DNA of 64,000 bases from Pseudomonas sp. TMP9 (GTDB lineage Bacteria > Pseudomonadota > Gammaproteobacteria > Pseudomonadales > Pseudomonadaceae): NCBI RefSeq assembly GCF_037943105.1, contig NZ_CP149803.1:62001-126000 (forward strand), written 5' to 3'. A program made the translations under genes and the position numbers. The notes under the pieces are model-generated. The model saw only the letters and a program-made list of their open reading frames with translations, did not search any database and was not told the origin of the DNA. Shown one piece after another: positions 19,152 through 30,409 of the stretch (its first letter is position 1; the number at the start of each line of letters is the position of its first letter).

Positions 19152-19234
19152 AAAATAGCAGGGAGCCATTTTTAACGTCGCGCAGCGACGGCCCGAAGGG
19201 TGGCCGCCATGCATGGCAAGCCATAAAAAATAGC
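19149..19234 (+). repeat. Segment bounded by 11-base direct repeats in the nuoF-nuoG spacer
   Basis: TAAAAAATAGC occurs at 19149-19159, where its TAA is the nuoF stop, and again at 19224-19234. The 64 bases between hold a perfect hairpin (CGTCGC 19176-19181, loop GCA, GCGACG 19185-19190) and a GC-rich stretch. The layout looks like a small inserted element flanked by a target duplication, or a local duplication. The rest of the spacer to 19321 has no recognisable gene; the bases GAAGAAACC before nuoG give only a weak ribosome site. Confidence 0.5.
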
Positions 19235-19321
19235 GTCAGGGCGGCCACTCATCTGGCCCCGTGACACAGCGTGATTCCATTAGCCAAGCCTGCTCACGCG
19301 GGTCAAGAAGAAACCTGAACC

Positions 19322-22072
19322 ATGGCCACTATCCACGTAGACGGCAACGATTTCGAAGTCGATGGGGCGGACAACCTGCTGCAGGCCTGTTTGTCCCTCG
19401 GTCTCGACATTCCTTACTTCTGCTGGCACCCGGCGCTCGGTAGCGTTGGGGCCTGCCGCCAGTGTGCGGTCAAGCAGTACAGCGATGAGAACGACACCCG
19501 CGGTCGTATCGTCATGTCCTGCATGACGCCCGCCACCGACAACAGCTGGATTTCCATCGACGATGCCGAGGCCAAAGCCTTTCGCGCCAGCGTGGTCGAA
19601 TGGCTGATGACCAACCACCCGCACGACTGCCCGGTGTGCGAGGAAGGCGGGCACTGTCACCTGCAAGACATGACAGTGATGACCGGTCACAACCAGCGCC
19701 GTTATCGCTTCAGTAAACGCACCCACCAAAACCAGCAGCTTGGGCCGTTTATTTCCCACGAAATGAACCGCTGCATCGCCTGCTACCGTTGCGTGCGCTA
19801 TTACAAGGATTACGCGGGCGGCACCGACTTAGGCGTGTACGGCGCGCACGACAACGTGTACTTCGGCCGCGTCGAAGACGGCGTGCTGGAAAGCGAGTTC
19901 TCCGGCAACCTAGTTGAGGTGTGCCCCACCGGCGTGTTCACCGACAAGACCCACTCCGAGCGCTACAACCGTAAGTGGGACATGCAGTTTGCCCCGAGCA
20001 TCTGCCACGGCTGCGCCAGTGGCTGCAACACCAGCCCCGGCGAGCGTTATGGTGAGATTCGGCGCATCGAAAACCGTTTTAACGGTGACGTGAACCAGTA
20101 TTTTCTCTGTGACCGTGGCCGTTTCGGTTACGGCTTCACTAACCGTTCAGACCGTCCGCGCCAGCCGCTGCTGATCAGCGCTGCGGGCCGTCAACCGCTC
20201 GGCATCGATGCCGCGCTGGACAAAGCCGCCGAACTGCTCAAGGGCAAACGCGTGATCGGCATTGGCTCGCCGCGCGCCAGCCTGGAAAGCAACTTTGCCC
20301 TGCGTGAGCTGGTCGGCGAGGCCAACTTTTACAGCGGTATTGCCGCGGATGAGCTGGACAACATCCGCCTGATCCGTGACATCCTGCAGAACGGTCCGTT
20401 GCCGGTGCCGACCCTGCGTGACGTCGAACAACACGATGCGGTATTTATCCTCGGTGAAGACCTCACCCAAACCGCTGCACGCTTGGCGCTGGCCCTGCGC
20501 CAGACGGTTAAGGGCAAGGCCACTGAAATTGCCGCATCGATGAAGATTCCAGACTGGCACATGGCCGCCGTGGAGAACGTCGCTCAAGACGCGCTACACC
20601 CGCTGTTTATCGCCAGTGTGACCGCCACGCGTCTGGATGACATTGCCGAGGCTTGCGTGCACGCTGCGCCGGCTGATTTGGCCCGCATCGGCTTTGCCGT
20701 GGCCCACGCCATTGACCCCAGCGCCCCTGCCGTTATCGGCCTAGACGCCGATGCGCGCGAATTGGTCGAGCTGATTGCCGAGGCATTGTTAGAAGCCAAG
20801 CGCCCACTGATCATCTCCGGTGCCTCATCGGGCAGCCGAGAGATCATCGAAGCGGCTGCCAACATCGCCAGCGCGCTGAAAATTCGTGAGAAAAACGCAT
20901 CAATCAGCCTAGTGGTGGCGGAAGCCAACAGCCTGGGCGTGGCCCTGCTGCTGGGTGAAAGCTGCGCCGGTAAATCTGTCGATGATGCCCTGCAGGCGCT
21001 GACGACGGATCAAGCGGACGCCGTGATCGTGCTGGAAAACGACCTGTACCGCCGCGCCGATAGCGCTGCAGTCGACGCCGCGCTGGCTGCTGCTGAGGTG
21101 GTGATCGTCGCCGACCATCAACAGACGGCCACCAGTGAAAAAGCGCATTTATTGATCCCCGTGGCTAGCTTCGCCGAGGGCGATGGCACGCTGGTTAGCT
21201 TCGAAGGCCGCGCCCAGCGGTTTTTCCAAGTGTTTGAGCCGAGCTACTACGACGCCAGTATTCTGATCCGCGAAGGCTGGCGTTGGCTGCACGCGCTGCA
21301 CAGCACGTTGCAAGGTAAGCCACTCGACTGGACGCAGCTGGATGCCGTCACCGCTGCTTGCGCGGCCAGCAACACTCAGCTGGCGCGTATCGGTGAGGCC
21401 GCCCCCAATGCCTCGTTCCGTATCAAGGGCATGAAACTCGCCCGTGAGCCGCACCGTTACAGCGGTCGTACCTCGATGCGCGCCAATATCAGCGTGCACG
21501 AGCCGCGTCAGCCGCAGGACCAGGACACTGCGTTTGCCTTCTCGATGGAAGGTTATTCCGGCAGCAAGGAAGACCGTCAACAAATTCCTTTTGCCTGGTC
21601 GCCGGGCTGGAACTCGCCGCAAGCCTGGAACAAGTTTCAGGACGAAGTCGGCGGCCACTTGCGCGCGGGCGACCCCGGTGTGCGTTTGCTTGAGGCTAAA
21701 GGTGACGCGTTGCCGTGGTTCAGCGTACCGGAGGCGTTCAACCCGGCGCCCGGCACGCTGCACGCGGTGGCGTTGTATCACCTGTTTGGCAGCGAAGAAA
21801 CCTCGGCCCGCGCTGCGCCGCTGCAAGAGCGTATCCCCCAGGCGTATGCACTGTTGGCAAAAGCTGAAGCACAGCGGCTGGGTGTGAAGGACGGTGATCT
21901 ATTGAGTGTGCAGGTGGCGGGTCAGACCCTGCATTTACCGCTGCACAGCACTGAAGAATTAGCCATCGGTTTGGTGGGTTTGCCAGTGGGCTTAGCGGGC
22001 ATCCCTGCGCTGTTCGCAGGCGCCGTGGCGACTGCGCGTTCGATGCCATGCACCGAGGAGGCCGCGCAATGA
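19322..22072 (+). CDS. nuoG: NADH-quinone oxidoreductase subunit G
   Basis: The 916-residue iron-sulfur subunit of the peripheral arm. The N terminus has the 2Fe-2S ferredoxin motif (GACRQCAVK), followed by [13 protein letters not shown] (N5 region), [14 protein letters not shown] with CPTGVF, and the extra cluster motif [15 protein letters not shown], also found in E. coli. The remainder is the molybdopterin-oxidoreductase-like domain that has lost its cofactor. Length is close to that of Pseudomonas NuoG as I recall it (about 905). ATG 19322 is the only start that keeps the ferredoxin domain. It overlaps nuoH by four bases. Confidence 0.97.
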   Translation: MATIHVDGNDFEVDGADNLLQACLSLGLDIPYFCWHPALGSVGACRQCAVKQYSDENDTRGRIVMSCMTPATDNSWISIDDAEAKAFRASVVEWLMTNHPHDCPVCEEGGHCHLQDMTVMTGHNQRRYRFSKRTHQNQQLGPFISHEMNRCIACYRCVRYYKDYAGGTDLGVYGAHDNVYFGRVEDGVLESEFSGNLVEVCPTGVFTDKTHSERYNRKWDMQFAPSICHGCASGCNTSPGERYGEIRRIENRFNGDVNQYFLCDRGRFGYGFTNRSDRPRQPLLISAAGRQPLGIDAALDKAAELLKGKRVIGIGSPRASLESNFALRELVGEANFYSGIAADELDNIRLIRDILQNGPLPVPTLRDVEQHDAVFILGEDLTQTAARLALALRQTVKGKATEIAASMKIPDWHMAAVENVAQDALHPLFIASVTATRLDDIAEACVHAAPADLARIGFAVAHAIDPSAPAVIGLDADARELVELIAEALLEAKRPLIISGASSGSREIIEAAANIASALKIREKNASISLVVAEANSLGVALLLGESCAGKSVDDALQALTTDQADAVIVLENDLYRRADSAAVDAALAAAEVVIVADHQQTATSEKAHLLIPVASFAEGDGTLVSFEGRAQRFFQVFEPSYYDASILIREGWRWLHALHSTLQGKPLDWTQLDAVTAACAASNTQLARIGEAAPNASFRIKGMKLAREPHRYSGRTSMRANISVHEPRQPQDQDTAFAFSMEGYSGSKEDRQQIPFAWSPGWNSPQAWNKFQDEVGGHLRAGDPGVRLLEAKGDALPWFSVPEAFNPAPGTLHAVALYHLFGSEETSARAAPLQERIPQAYALLAKAEAQRLGVKDGDLLSVQVAGQTLHLPLHSTEELAIGLVGLPVGLAGIPALFAGAVATARSMPCTEEAAQ

Positions 22073-23061
22073 GTTGGCTGACGCCTGAGGTGATGGACGT
22101 ACTGATTGCCGTGCTTAAAGCCATCGTGATTCTGTTGGTGGTGGTGGTTTGCGGTGCGCTACTGAGCTTTGTTGAGCGTCGCCTGCTCGGTTGGTGGCAG
22201 GACCGCTACGGCCCGAATCGCGTCGGTCCGTTCGGCATGTTTCAGATTGCCGCCGACATGATCAAGATGTTCTTTAAGGAAGACTGGACGCCGCCGTTTG
22301 CTGACAAGTTCATCTTTATCCTCGCCCCGATGATCGCCTTCGCGGCCATGTTAATGGCCTTTGCGATCATCCCGATCACGCCGAATTGGGGTGTGGCAGA
22401 CCTGAACATTGGCATCTTGTTTTTCTTCGCCATGGCAGGTCTGTCGGTGTACGCGGTGCTGTTCGCCGGCTGGGCCAGTAACAATAAGTTCGCCTTGCTC
22501 GGTGCGCTGCGCGCATCGGCGCAAACGGTGTCTTACGAGGTGTTCTTGGCCTTGTCGCTGATGGGTGTCGTCGCCCAGGTTGGCTCGTTCAACATGCGCG
22601 ATATTGTTGATTATCAGGCGCAAAATCTGTGGTTTATCATTCCGCAGTTCTTTGGGTTTTGTACCTTCTTCATCGCTGCTGTGGCCGTGACCCACCGTCA
22701 CCCCTTCGACCAACCAGAAGCGGAGCAAGAACTGGCCGACGGTTATCACATCGAATATGCCGGGATGAAGTGGGGCATGTTTTTCGTCGGTGAATACATC
22801 GGCATCATCACCGTTTCGGCGTTGTTGGTGACCTTGTTTTTCGGCGGTTGGCACGGCCCATTTGACCTGTTGTCGCAGATCCCGTTTATCTGGTTCGCCC
22901 TAAAAACCTGCTTCTTCATCATGATCTTCGTCCTGCTGCGCGCCTCGATTCCGCGCCCGCGCTATGACCAAGTTATGGCCTTCAGCTGGAAGTTTTGCTT
23001 ACCGCTGACCCTGATCAACCTGCTGGTAACCGGCGCTGTTGTGCTGGCCACGGCCCAGTAA
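22069..23061 (+). CDS. nuoH: NADH-quinone oxidoreductase subunit H
   Basis: The 330-residue membrane subunit that joins the peripheral and membrane arms and forms part of the quinone chamber. It has about eight helices and the family signatures [38 protein letters not shown] and [13 protein letters not shown]. The ATG at 22069 overlaps the nuoG stop as ATGA and has GAGGAG nine bases upstream; the longer reading from 22048 is rejected. Confidence 0.98.
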   Translation: MSWLTPEVMDVLIAVLKAIVILLVVVVCGALLSFVERRLLGWWQDRYGPNRVGPFGMFQIAADMIKMFFKEDWTPPFADKFIFILAPMIAFAAMLMAFAIIPITPNWGVADLNIGILFFFAMAGLSVYAVLFAGWASNNKFALLGALRASAQTVSYEVFLALSLMGVVAQVGSFNMRDIVDYQAQNLWFIIPQFFGFCTFFIAAVAVTHRHPFDQPEAEQELADGYHIEYAGMKWGMFFVGEYIGIITVSALLVTLFFGGWHGPFDLLSQIPFIWFALKTCFFIMIFVLLRASIPRPRYDQVMAFSWKFCLPLTLINLLVTGAVVLATAQ

Positions 23062-23074
23062 GGAGAGCGAGACA

Positions 23075-23623
23075 ATGTTCAACTATATCTGGAGTGTATT
23101 GCACGGCACCTGGACTCAGTTACGCAGCATGGCCATGGTCTTCAGCCATGGTTTTCGCAAGCGCGACACCCTGCAATATCCAGAAGAAGCGGTGTACCTG
23201 CCGCCGCGCTACCGTGGCCGTATCGTCCTCACCCGTGACCCCGATGGCGAAGAGCGCTGCGTGGCCTGCAACCTCTGCGCCGTGGCTTGCCCGGTAGGCT
23301 GCATCTCGCTGCAGAAGGCTGAAACCGAAGACGGTCGCTGGTACCCGGATTTTTTCCGCATCAATTTCTCGCGCTGCATCTTCTGCGGCTTGTGTGAAGA
23401 AGCGTGCCCGACCACGGCGATCCAACTCACCCCGGATTTCGAGATGGGTGAGTACAAGCGTCAGGACCTGGTGTACGAGAAGGAAGACCTGCTGATCTCC
23501 GGCCCGGGCAAAAATCCCGATTACAACTTCTACCGCGTCGCCGGTATGGCCATCGCGGGCAAGCCGAAAGGCGCTGCGCAGAATGAGGCCGAGCCGGTTA
23601 ACGTCAAGGGGTTGTTGCCATGA
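23075..23623 (+). CDS. nuoI: NADH-quinone oxidoreductase subunit I
   Basis: The 182-residue ferredoxin-like subunit holds two 4Fe-4S clusters (N6a, N6b) with [15 protein letters not shown] and [15 protein letters not shown], which pass electrons towards NuoB. The ATG at 23075 follows AAGGAGAGCGAGACA and gives the usual length; the reading from 23039 lies in the end of nuoH. It is 13 bases after nuoH. Confidence 0.98.
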   Translation: MFNYIWSVLHGTWTQLRSMAMVFSHGFRKRDTLQYPEEAVYLPPRYRGRIVLTRDPDGEERCVACNLCAVACPVGCISLQKAETEDGRWYPDFFRINFSRCIFCGLCEEACPTTAIQLTPDFEMGEYKRQDLVYEKEDLLISGPGKNPDYNFYRVAGMAIAGKPKGAAQNEAEPVNVKGLLP

Positions 23624-23643
23624 TCTGTTGCGCCTCAACGCAA

Positions 23644-23686
23644 TACCCTCTCCCCCAGCCCCTCTCCCATCAATGGGCGAGGCGCG
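23644..23686. repeat. CT-rich dispersed repeat fragment between nuoI and nuoJ
   Basis: The 79-base nuoI-nuoJ spacer contains ACCCTCTCCCCCAGCCCCTC followed by TCCCATCAATGGGCGAGG. This layout, two CCCTCTCCC blocks then an inverted GGGCGAGG arm, resembles a repeat frequently seen between genes of proteobacteria; TCCCATCAATGGGCGA can form a short hairpin. The identification is from memory of the pattern. Confidence 0.5.
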
Positions 23687-23702
23687 TTATGAGGAGCCTC
23701 TA

Positions 23703-24212
23703 ATGGAATTCGCGTTCTACCTCGCCGCCGGCGTTGCCGTGGCGGCCACCTTCAGGGTGATTACCGCGAGTAATCCGGTGCACGCTCTGCTGTATTTGAT
23801 CCTGTCACTGTTGGCCGTGGCCATGACCTTCTTTGCCCTTGGCGCTCCGTTTGCCGGTGCATTGGAAATCATCGTGTATGCCGGCGCGATCATGGTGTTG
23901 TTCGTGTTCGTGGTAATGATGCTTAACCTCGGCCCGGCGTCGGTCGAACAAGAAAAGAAATGGCTCACCCCCGGGATCTGGATTGGGCCGTCGATTCTCT
24001 CGGCGCTGTTGCTGGGGCAGCTGCTGTATGTGCTGTTTACCTCACCCAGCGGGGCGCCCCTCGGCCTGCAAACCGTCGACGCTAAAGCCGTCGGTATCGC
24101 CTTGTACGGGCCTTATCTGCTGGTGGTGGAGTTGGCCTCGATGCTGCTGCTCGGCGCGCTGGTGGCGGCTTATCACCTGGGCCGCCACGATGCCAAGGAG
24201 CCTACCGCATGA
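23703..24212 (+). CDS. nuoJ: NADH-quinone oxidoreductase subunit J
   Basis: The 169-residue membrane subunit has five predicted helices; [25 protein letters not shown], read in parts, is the conserved third helix with its pi-bulge region, which takes part in coupling. ATG 23703 with GAGGAG upstream is chosen; an upstream reading from 23583 crosses the spacer repeat and is not protein-like. It overlaps nuoK by four bases. Confidence 0.97.
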   Translation: MEFAFYLAAGVAVAATFRVITASNPVHALLYLILSLLAVAMTFFALGAPFAGALEIIVYAGAIMVLFVFVVMMLNLGPASVEQEKKWLTPGIWIGPSILSALLLGQLLYVLFTSPSGAPLGLQTVDAKAVGIALYGPYLLVVELASMLLLGALVAAYHLGRHDAKEPTA

Positions 24213-24517
24213 ATGCGATCCCGATGGAGCACGGCTTGGCACTCGCCGGCGTGCTGTTTAGCTTGGGCCTGATTGGCCTGATGGTGCGCCGCAACATCCT
24301 GTTTATGCTGATGAGCTTAGAAGTGATGATGAATGCCACTGCCCTAGCCTTTATCGTCGCTGGCAGCCGTTGGGGTCAACCTGATGGCCAGGTGATGTTT
24401 ATTCTGGTGATCACGCTCGCGGCCGCTGAAGCCAGTATTGGCTTGGCAATTCTGTTGCAGCTGTATCGCCGCTTCAACACCCTCGATGTCGACGCTGCCA
24501 GCGAGATGCGCGGATGA
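24209..24517 (+). CDS. nuoK: NADH-quinone oxidoreductase subunit K
   Basis: A 102-residue membrane subunit with three helices and the family pattern [15 protein letters not shown], including the conserved glutamate of helix 2, plus [12 protein letters not shown] with the glutamate of helix 3; both acidic residues belong to the proton path. It overlaps nuoJ and nuoL by four bases each (ATGA), so the block is translationally coupled. Confidence 0.98.
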   Translation: MNAIPMEHGLALAGVLFSLGLIGLMVRRNILFMLMSLEVMMNATALAFIVAGSRWGQPDGQVMFILVITLAAAEASIGLAILLQLYRRFNTLDVDAASEMRG

Positions 24518-26364
24518 ACCTTCTATTTTTGACCTGTGTGTTTCCGTTGCTGGGCTGGTTTGTACTGGCTTTTTCACGGGGGCGTTTCTCCGAGAACCTG
24601 TCGGCATTGATCGGCGTTGGCTCGGTGGGCTTATCGGCCCTAACGGCTGCTTGGGTGATACTGCAGTTCAGCCTCAACCCGCCTGAGGCTGGGGTCTACA
24701 GCCAAGTGCTGTGGCAGTGGATGAGCGTTGGCGGCTTTACGCCGAGTTTCACCCTGTATCTGGATGGGCTGTCCCTGACCATGCTCGGTGTGGTTACTGG
24801 CGTCGGCTTTCTGATCCACCTGTTCGCCAGTTGGTACATGCGCGGTGAAGAGGGCTACTCGCGCTTCTTCGCCTATACCAACCTGTTTATCTTCAGCATG
24901 TTGCTGCTGGTGTTGGGCGATAACCTGCTGGTGCTGTACTTCGGTTGGGAAGGCGTGGGGCTGTGTTCCTACCTGCTGATCGGCTTTTACTTCAAGCACC
25001 GAGCCAACGGTAATGCCGCACTAAAAGCCTTTATCGTCACCCGCATCGGCGACGTATTTATGGCCATTGGTCTGTTTATTCTGTTCCTTAACCTAGGCAC
25101 CCTGAATATTCAGGAGCTGATGCTGCTGGCGCCGCAGAAGTATGCAGCAGGGGATAGCTGGCTGTGGATTGCCACCCTGATGTTGCTCGGTGGCGCGGTC
25201 GGTAAATCGGCGCAGCTGCCGCTGCAAACCTGGTTGGCTGATGCGATGGCCGGTCCGACCCCGGTGTCGGCGTTGATCCACGCAGCAACCATGGTCACCG
25301 CAGGCGTATACCTAATTGCCCGAACCCACGGCCTGTTTTTGCTGACTCCGGACGTTCTCGAGTGGGTTGGCATTATTGGCGGCATGACCCTGGTGCTAGC
25401 CGGCTGCGCTGCGCTGGTGCAGACCGATATCAAGCGCATCCTCGCCTATTCGACCATGAGTCAGATCGGTTACATGTTCCTCGCCCTCGGCGTTGGTGCC
25501 TGGGATGCGGCGATCTTCCACCTGATGACCCACGCCTTCTTCAAGGCGCTGCTATTCCTGGCTTCCGGTGCAGTGATCAACGCCTGCCACCACGAGCAAA
25601 ACATCTTCAAGATGGGCGGGCTGTGGAAGAAACTGCCACTGGCCTACGCCAGCTTTATCGTTGGCGGATCGGCCTTAGCGGCATTGCCGTTGATCACCGC
25701 AGGTTTCTATTCCAAGGACGAAATTCTTTGGGAGGCCTTTGCCAGCGGCCATCAATGGCTGCTGTACGCAGGGCTCACAGGGGCTTTGCTGACCTCGCTG
25801 TACACCTTCCGGCTGATCTTTATCGCCTTCCACGGCGAGCAGAAAACCGAAGCCCACGCCGGTCATGGCGTGGCTCATTGGCTGCCACTGGTGACCTTAA
25901 TTGTGTTGTCAACCTTTATTGGCGCGTTGATCAGTCCACCGCTGGCCGGCGTGCTGCCGCAGAGCATTGGGCACGCCGGTGGTGAGGCCAAACACAGTTT
26001 GGAAATGGTCTCCGGCGCAATCGCCATCATTGGCATTGTCTTGGCTGCGCTGTTGTTTCTGGGTAAGCGGCGCGTTGCCAGTGCGGTGGCGCAGAGTGCG
26101 CCGGGGCGCCTCTTGTCAGCATGGTGGTTGGCTGGCTGGGGCTTTGACTGGCTCTACGACAAGCTATTTGTGCGGCCTTACCTGCTGATCTGCCAGCTGC
26201 TTGGGCATGACCCAATTGACCGCAGTATTGGCTTGGTTCCGCAGTTGGTGCGCGGTGGTAATGCCCTGCTGACCCGCAGCGAAACCGGGCAAATACGCTG
26301 GTACGCCACCTCCATTGCCGGGGGCGCCGTGCTGGTGCTTGCCGTCCTCTTGTTTCTGAAATAA
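24514..26364 (+). CDS. nuoL: NADH-quinone oxidoreductase subunit L
   Basis: The 616-residue antiporter-like subunit at the far end of the membrane arm, one of three proton pumps. It has about 16 helices and the signature [17 protein letters not shown] near residue 143, [16 protein letters not shown] near 230 and [12 protein letters not shown] near 255. The C-terminal lateral helix that spans NuoM and NuoN is present. It overlaps nuoK by four bases; nuoM follows after 15 bases. Confidence 0.98.
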   Translation: MNLLFLTCVFPLLGWFVLAFSRGRFSENLSALIGVGSVGLSALTAAWVILQFSLNPPEAGVYSQVLWQWMSVGGFTPSFTLYLDGLSLTMLGVVTGVGFLIHLFASWYMRGEEGYSRFFAYTNLFIFSMLLLVLGDNLLVLYFGWEGVGLCSYLLIGFYFKHRANGNAALKAFIVTRIGDVFMAIGLFILFLNLGTLNIQELMLLAPQKYAAGDSWLWIATLMLLGGAVGKSAQLPLQTWLADAMAGPTPVSALIHAATMVTAGVYLIARTHGLFLLTPDVLEWVGIIGGMTLVLAGCAALVQTDIKRILAYSTMSQIGYMFLALGVGAWDAAIFHLMTHAFFKALLFLASGAVINACHHEQNIFKMGGLWKKLPLAYASFIVGGSALAALPLITAGFYSKDEILWEAFASGHQWLLYAGLTGALLTSLYTFRLIFIAFHGEQKTEAHAGHGVAHWLPLVTLIVLSTFIGALISPPLAGVLPQSIGHAGGEAKHSLEMVSGAIAIIGIVLAALLFLGKRRVASAVAQSAPGRLLSAWWLAGWGFDWLYDKLFVRPYLLICQLLGHDPIDRSIGLVPQLVRGGNALLTRSETGQIRWYATSIAGGAVLVLAVLLFLK

Positions 26365-26379
26365 GGAAAATAGCCCGAC

Positions 26380-27909
26380 ATGATTCTGCCTTGGCTAATC
26401 CTGATCCCCTTTATTGGCGGCTTACTGTGCTGGCAGCTTGAGCGCTTCGGCAGCCTCCTGCCGCGCTGGATCGCCCTGCTGACCATGGCCCTGTTGTTCG
26501 GCTTGAGCCTGTGGCTGTGGGCCACGGGTGATTTCAGCCTGGCCCCGGCGCCTGGCGCTGCGCCGCAATGGGCGGCCGAGTTCCGCGTGTCGTGGATCGA
26601 GCGCTTCGGCATCAGCATCCACTTGGCGCTGGATGGTCTGTCGGTATTGATGATCAGCCTTACCGGTTTGCTCGGCGTGCTCTCGGTATTGTGCTCATGG
26701 AACGAGATTCAGAACCGGGTGGGCTTCTTCCACCTCAACCTGATGTGGATTCTCGGCGGCGTGGTCGGGGTGTTCCTAGCGGTTGACCTGTTCTTGTTCT
26801 TCTTCTTTTGGGAAATGATGCTGGTGCCGATGTATTTCCTCATTGCGCTCTGGGGTCATAGCGGCAGTGATGGTAAGTCGCGTATTACCGCCGCCACTAA
26901 GTTCTTTATCTTCACCCAGGCCAGCGGCTTGATTATGTTGCTGGCGATTCTGGGTTTGGTCTTTGTGCATTTCGATCAGACCGGCGTGCTGACCTTCAAC
27001 TACGCCGACTTGCTCAACACCAAGATGGCAGCCGGCACCGAATACATCCTGATGCTCGGCTTTTTTATTGCCTTTGCGGTGAAGTTTCCGGTGGTGCCAT
27101 TCCACTCCTGGCTGCCCGACGCCCATGCCCAAGCGCCCACCGCTGGCTCCGTGGATCTGGCCGGTATCCTGCTAAAAACTGCGGCCTATGGCCTGCTGCG
27201 TTTTGCTTTACCGCTGTTTCCTAATGCCTCGGCCGAGTTTGCACCGATCGCCCAATGGCTCGGCGTGTTCGCCATCATCTACGGCGCCCTGCTGTCGTTC
27301 GCGCAGACCGATATCAAGCGTCTCGTGGCGTATTCCAGCGTCTCGCACATGGGTTTTGTCTTGATCGCCATTTATTCGGCCAGCGAAATTGCCCTGCAGG
27401 GCGCGGTGGTGCAGATGCTGGCGCATGGTTTGTCTGCTGCCGCGCTGTTTATCCTCTGCGGTCAGTTGTACGAGCGTTTGCACACCCGCGACCTGCGCGA
27501 GATGGGCGGCGTTTGGGCGCGCATGCCTTGGCTGCCAGCGCTCAGCCTGTTCTTTGCAGCAGCGGCGCTGGGCTTGCCGGGCACCGGTAATTTCGTGGGT
27601 GAATTCTTGATTTTGCTGGGCAGCTTCCAAGGTGCGCCTTGGGTCGTGGTGGTTGCCGCCACCGGTTTGGTATTCGGCTCGGTGTACGCCCTGATCATGA
27701 TTCACCGGGCCTTCTTCGGCCCAGCCAAAGCGGATACCGCGTTACCGGGCTTACAGGTGCGCGAACTGAGCATGGTGCTTGGCCTCGCGGCTCTGCTGAT
27801 CCTGCTCGGGGTGTACCCGCAGCCGGTGCTCGACACCTCTGCCGCCAGCATGCAAGGCGTGCAGCAGTGGCTGGGTAGTGCCCTCAATCAACTTGTTCAG
27901 GCCCGGTAA
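26380..27909 (+). CDS. nuoM: NADH-quinone oxidoreductase subunit M
   Basis: The 509-residue antiporter-like proton-pumping subunit, about 14 helices. Conserved segments are [19 protein letters not shown] (with the key glutamate, near residue 144), [19 protein letters not shown] near 237 and [14 protein letters not shown] near 312. The ATG at 26380 has AAGGAAAA upstream and lies 15 bases after nuoL. Confidence 0.98.
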   Translation: MILPWLILIPFIGGLLCWQLERFGSLLPRWIALLTMALLFGLSLWLWATGDFSLAPAPGAAPQWAAEFRVSWIERFGISIHLALDGLSVLMISLTGLLGVLSVLCSWNEIQNRVGFFHLNLMWILGGVVGVFLAVDLFLFFFFWEMMLVPMYFLIALWGHSGSDGKSRITAATKFFIFTQASGLIMLLAILGLVFVHFDQTGVLTFNYADLLNTKMAAGTEYILMLGFFIAFAVKFPVVPFHSWLPDAHAQAPTAGSVDLAGILLKTAAYGLLRFALPLFPNASAEFAPIAQWLGVFAIIYGALLSFAQTDIKRLVAYSSVSHMGFVLIAIYSASEIALQGAVVQMLAHGLSAAALFILCGQLYERLHTRDLREMGGVWARMPWLPALSLFFAAAALGLPGTGNFVGEFLILLGSFQGAPWVVVVAATGLVFGSVYALIMIHRAFFGPAKADTALPGLQVRELSMVLGLAALLILLGVYPQPVLDTSAASMQGVQQWLGSALNQLVQAR

Positions 27910-27932
27910 GCGCCTTAATGGAAAGTCATGCT

Positions 27933-29408
27933 ATGCAACTGACGACTCAACATTTCATCGCGCTGCTGCCGTTGCTGATCACCAGTGCCACCGTGCTGGT
28001 GGTGATGCTGGCAATCGCCTGGAAGCGTAATCACACCCTGACCTTTGGCCTCTCGGTGGCGGGCCTCAACTTGGCTCTGCTGTCGCTGCTGCCAGCGTTG
28101 GGGGTAACGCCCATCGATGTCACGCCGCTGTTGCTGGTGGATAAATTCGCCTGCTACTACATGGCGCTGGTGTTGGCCGCGACATTGGCCTGTATGACGC
28201 TGAGCCACGCCTATCTGGGCGGTGAGTCTGGCAAAGGTTACCCGGGCAACCGTGAAGAGCTGTACCTGCTGATGCTGTTGTCTGCCCTTGGCGGGTTGGT
28301 ATTGGTCAGTGCGCAGCACCTTGCCGGTCTGTTTATTGGCTTGGAACTGCTATCGGTGCCGGCCTACGGCATGATCGCTTACGCCTTTTTCAACAAGCGC
28401 TCGCTGGAAGCTGGTATCAAATACATGGTGCTGTCAGCCGCCGGGTCAGCGTTTCTGTTATTCGGTATGGCGCTGTTGTATGCCGAGTCGGGCAGCCTGA
28501 CCTTCGCCGGTATCGGTGCCAAGCTAGCCGCCGATGGCCTGCCGAGTTTGTTGGCGCAGTTTGGTATGGGCCTGATGCTGATCGGCCTGGCCTTCAAGCT
28601 GTCGTTAGTGCCGTTCCACCTGTGGACGCCGGATGTGTATGAAGGTGCGCCAGCCCCGGTGGCAGCGTTTCTCGCCACGGCCAGCAAAGTGGCAGTGTTT
28701 GCGGTGCTGCTGCGTCTGTATCAGCTTTCGCCCGCTGCCGCCGGCGGTTGGTTAAATGATCTGCTGACGCTGATCGCCATTGCCTCGATCATCTTCGGCA
28801 ACCTGCTGGCGTTGTTGCAGAACAACCTCAAACGCTTACTCGGCTACTCATCCATCGCCCACTTCGGTTACCTGCTGGTGGCACTGATTGCCAGCAAGGG
28901 TCTGGCTGTGGAAGCGGTCGGCGTGTACCTGGCCACCTATGTGCTGACCACGCTCGGCGCCTTTGGTGTGATCACCCTGATGTCGACGCCTTACAGCGGA
29001 AGAGACGCCGATGCGTTATACGAATACCGCGGCCTCTTTTGGCGCCGTCCGTACCTGACGGCGGTGATGACGGTGATGATGCTGTCGCTGGCTGGCATTC
29101 CGTTAACCGCCGGCTTTATTGGCAAGTTTTATGTGGTGGCCGCCGGTGTGCAGTCGCAACAATGGGGCTTGCTCGCCGCGCTGGTGATCGGCAGCGCCAT
29201 CGGCGTGTTCTATTACCTGCGGGTGATGGTCACGCTGTTTATGGTTGAGCCCAATCTGCGTCGTCATGATGCACCCTTCAACTGGGCGCAGCGCGCCGGT
29301 GGCGTCATGCTGCTGGTTGTAGCGGTGCTGGCTTTCTTCATTGGCGTGTACCCGCAACCGTTGCTGGAGTTGGTGCAGCAGGCTGGTTTAGTGCCACTGC
29401 TGCCGTGA
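27933..29408 (+). CDS. nuoN: NADH-quinone oxidoreductase subunit N
   Basis: The 491-residue last subunit of the operon, the third antiporter-like pump, with about 14 helices and the signatures [15 protein letters not shown] and [19 protein letters not shown]. Two starts are possible: ATG 27918 and ATG 27933; the second is preferred because GGAAAG lies eight bases before it, while the first has no ribosome site. The operon ends here without a strong terminator; a small CCGT-ACGG hairpin overlaps the stop region, and the next gene begins within 30 bases. Confidence 0.97.
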   Translation: MQLTTQHFIALLPLLITSATVLVVMLAIAWKRNHTLTFGLSVAGLNLALLSLLPALGVTPIDVTPLLLVDKFACYYMALVLAATLACMTLSHAYLGGESGKGYPGNREELYLLMLLSALGGLVLVSAQHLAGLFIGLELLSVPAYGMIAYAFFNKRSLEAGIKYMVLSAAGSAFLLFGMALLYAESGSLTFAGIGAKLAADGLPSLLAQFGMGLMLIGLAFKLSLVPFHLWTPDVYEGAPAPVAAFLATASKVAVFAVLLRLYQLSPAAAGGWLNDLLTLIAIASIIFGNLLALLQNNLKRLLGYSSIAHFGYLLVALIASKGLAVEAVGVYLATYVLTTLGAFGVITLMSTPYSGRDADALYEYRGLFWRRPYLTAVMTVMMLSLAGIPLTAGFIGKFYVVAAGVQSQQWGLLAALVIGSAIGVFYYLRVMVTLFMVEPNLRRHDAPFNWAQRAGGVMLLVVAVLAFFIGVYPQPLLELVQQAGLVPLLP

Positions 29409-29436
29409 AAAACGGCCAACCAGGATGCCCGCGCTC

Positions 29437-30288
29437 ATGAGTAATACGCTATTGATTGCTGGCTGTGGTGATGTGGGCAGCCGCCTGGGTCAGCAGCTAA
29501 CTGTTCTGGGTTGGACTGTTTATGGCCTGCGCCGCAACGTGGCGCAGCTGCCGCCGAGCATTCGACCAGTGGCGGGTGATCTGCATAACAGCGCCTGCCC
29601 GGTCGCTTGGCCGAGCGCGCCGTTGGAGTATGTGGTCTATTGCGCCGCGGCCACCGAGCATAATGAAGCCGGCTACCGCGCGGCCTACGTTGACGGCCTG
29701 CGGCATGTGCTGGCCTGGCTGGCGCAACACGGCCAACAGCCCAAGCGTCTGTTGTTCGTGTCCAGCAGCGGCGTCTACGGCCAGCAGCTGGGCGAATGGG
29801 TGGATGAAACATCACCCGCAGACGCCAGCAGCTATTCCGGCCGGATCATGCGCGAAGCTGAGCAACTGGCTTGGGCGTGTGGGCTTGCCGCCAGTGTAGT
29901 GCGCCTCACCGGGCTGTATGGTCCGGGCCGCGAATGGCTGCTCGGCCAAGTGCGCCAAGGCTATCGGGCGGTCAGTGAGCCGCCGCTGTATGGCAATCGG
30001 ATTCATGTTGATGATGCGGCTGGGCTGTTGGCTTTCCTGCTGCAAGCCGATGCCCGTGGGGTTGCGCTGGAAAACTGCTACATCGGCGTGGATGACCAGC
30101 CGGCGCCGCTGCATGAGGTGGTCGCTTGGCTGCGCGAGCAACTGGGCGTGAGCCATTGGTCTGAGCAATCGACCGTACGCCGCGCCGGCAGCAAACGTTG
30201 CAGCAACGCCCGCGCCCGCGCCTTGGGCTGGATGCCGCTGTACCCGAGTTACCGTGAAGGCTACCGGGCCATTTTGCAGCAGCTATAA
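29437..30288 (+). CDS. NAD-dependent epimerase/reductase-like protein (SDR family)
   Basis: The product (283 residues from ATG 29437, 287 from ATG 29425) starts with the Rossmann motif LLIAGCGDVGSRLG, carries VSSSGVYG with the catalytic-region serine near residue 110, and NRIHVDDAAGLLAFLL, typical of extended or atypical SDR proteins of the YeeZ type. The usual YxxxK is represented by the SYSGRIMREAE region and lacks a clear lysine, so catalysis is doubtful. It starts 28 bases after nuoN on the same strand and may be transcribed with it. Substrate unknown. Confidence 0.85.
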   Translation: MSNTLLIAGCGDVGSRLGQQLTVLGWTVYGLRRNVAQLPPSIRPVAGDLHNSACPVAWPSAPLEYVVYCAAATEHNEAGYRAAYVDGLRHVLAWLAQHGQQPKRLLFVSSSGVYGQQLGEWVDETSPADASSYSGRIMREAEQLAWACGLAASVVRLTGLYGPGREWLLGQVRQGYRAVSEPPLYGNRIHVDDAAGLLAFLLQADARGVALENCYIGVDDQPAPLHEVVAWLREQLGVSHWSEQSTVRRAGSKRCSNARARALGWMPLYPSYREGYRAILQQL

Positions 30289-30409
30289 GCGGCAGTGCCT
30301 CGGGTTAACCCGCATATCGCAGGGCCTAGCGCGACTTATGACTGATCAGAACCGCCGACTCAAACCTGCCGAGTGATTTAGCGGTTATGCACCCGAGCCG
30401 TTTAGGGCG

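Noticed and set aside
17781..19214. 477-codon open frame on the minus strand opposite nuoF
   Set aside because: nuoF has complete FMN and iron-sulfur motifs; the antisense translation has no recognisable domain and no ribosome site.
19152..19321. A small gene hidden in the nuoF-nuoG spacer
   Set aside because: No start with a ribosome site gives a credible peptide; the region is dominated by repeats and a hairpin.
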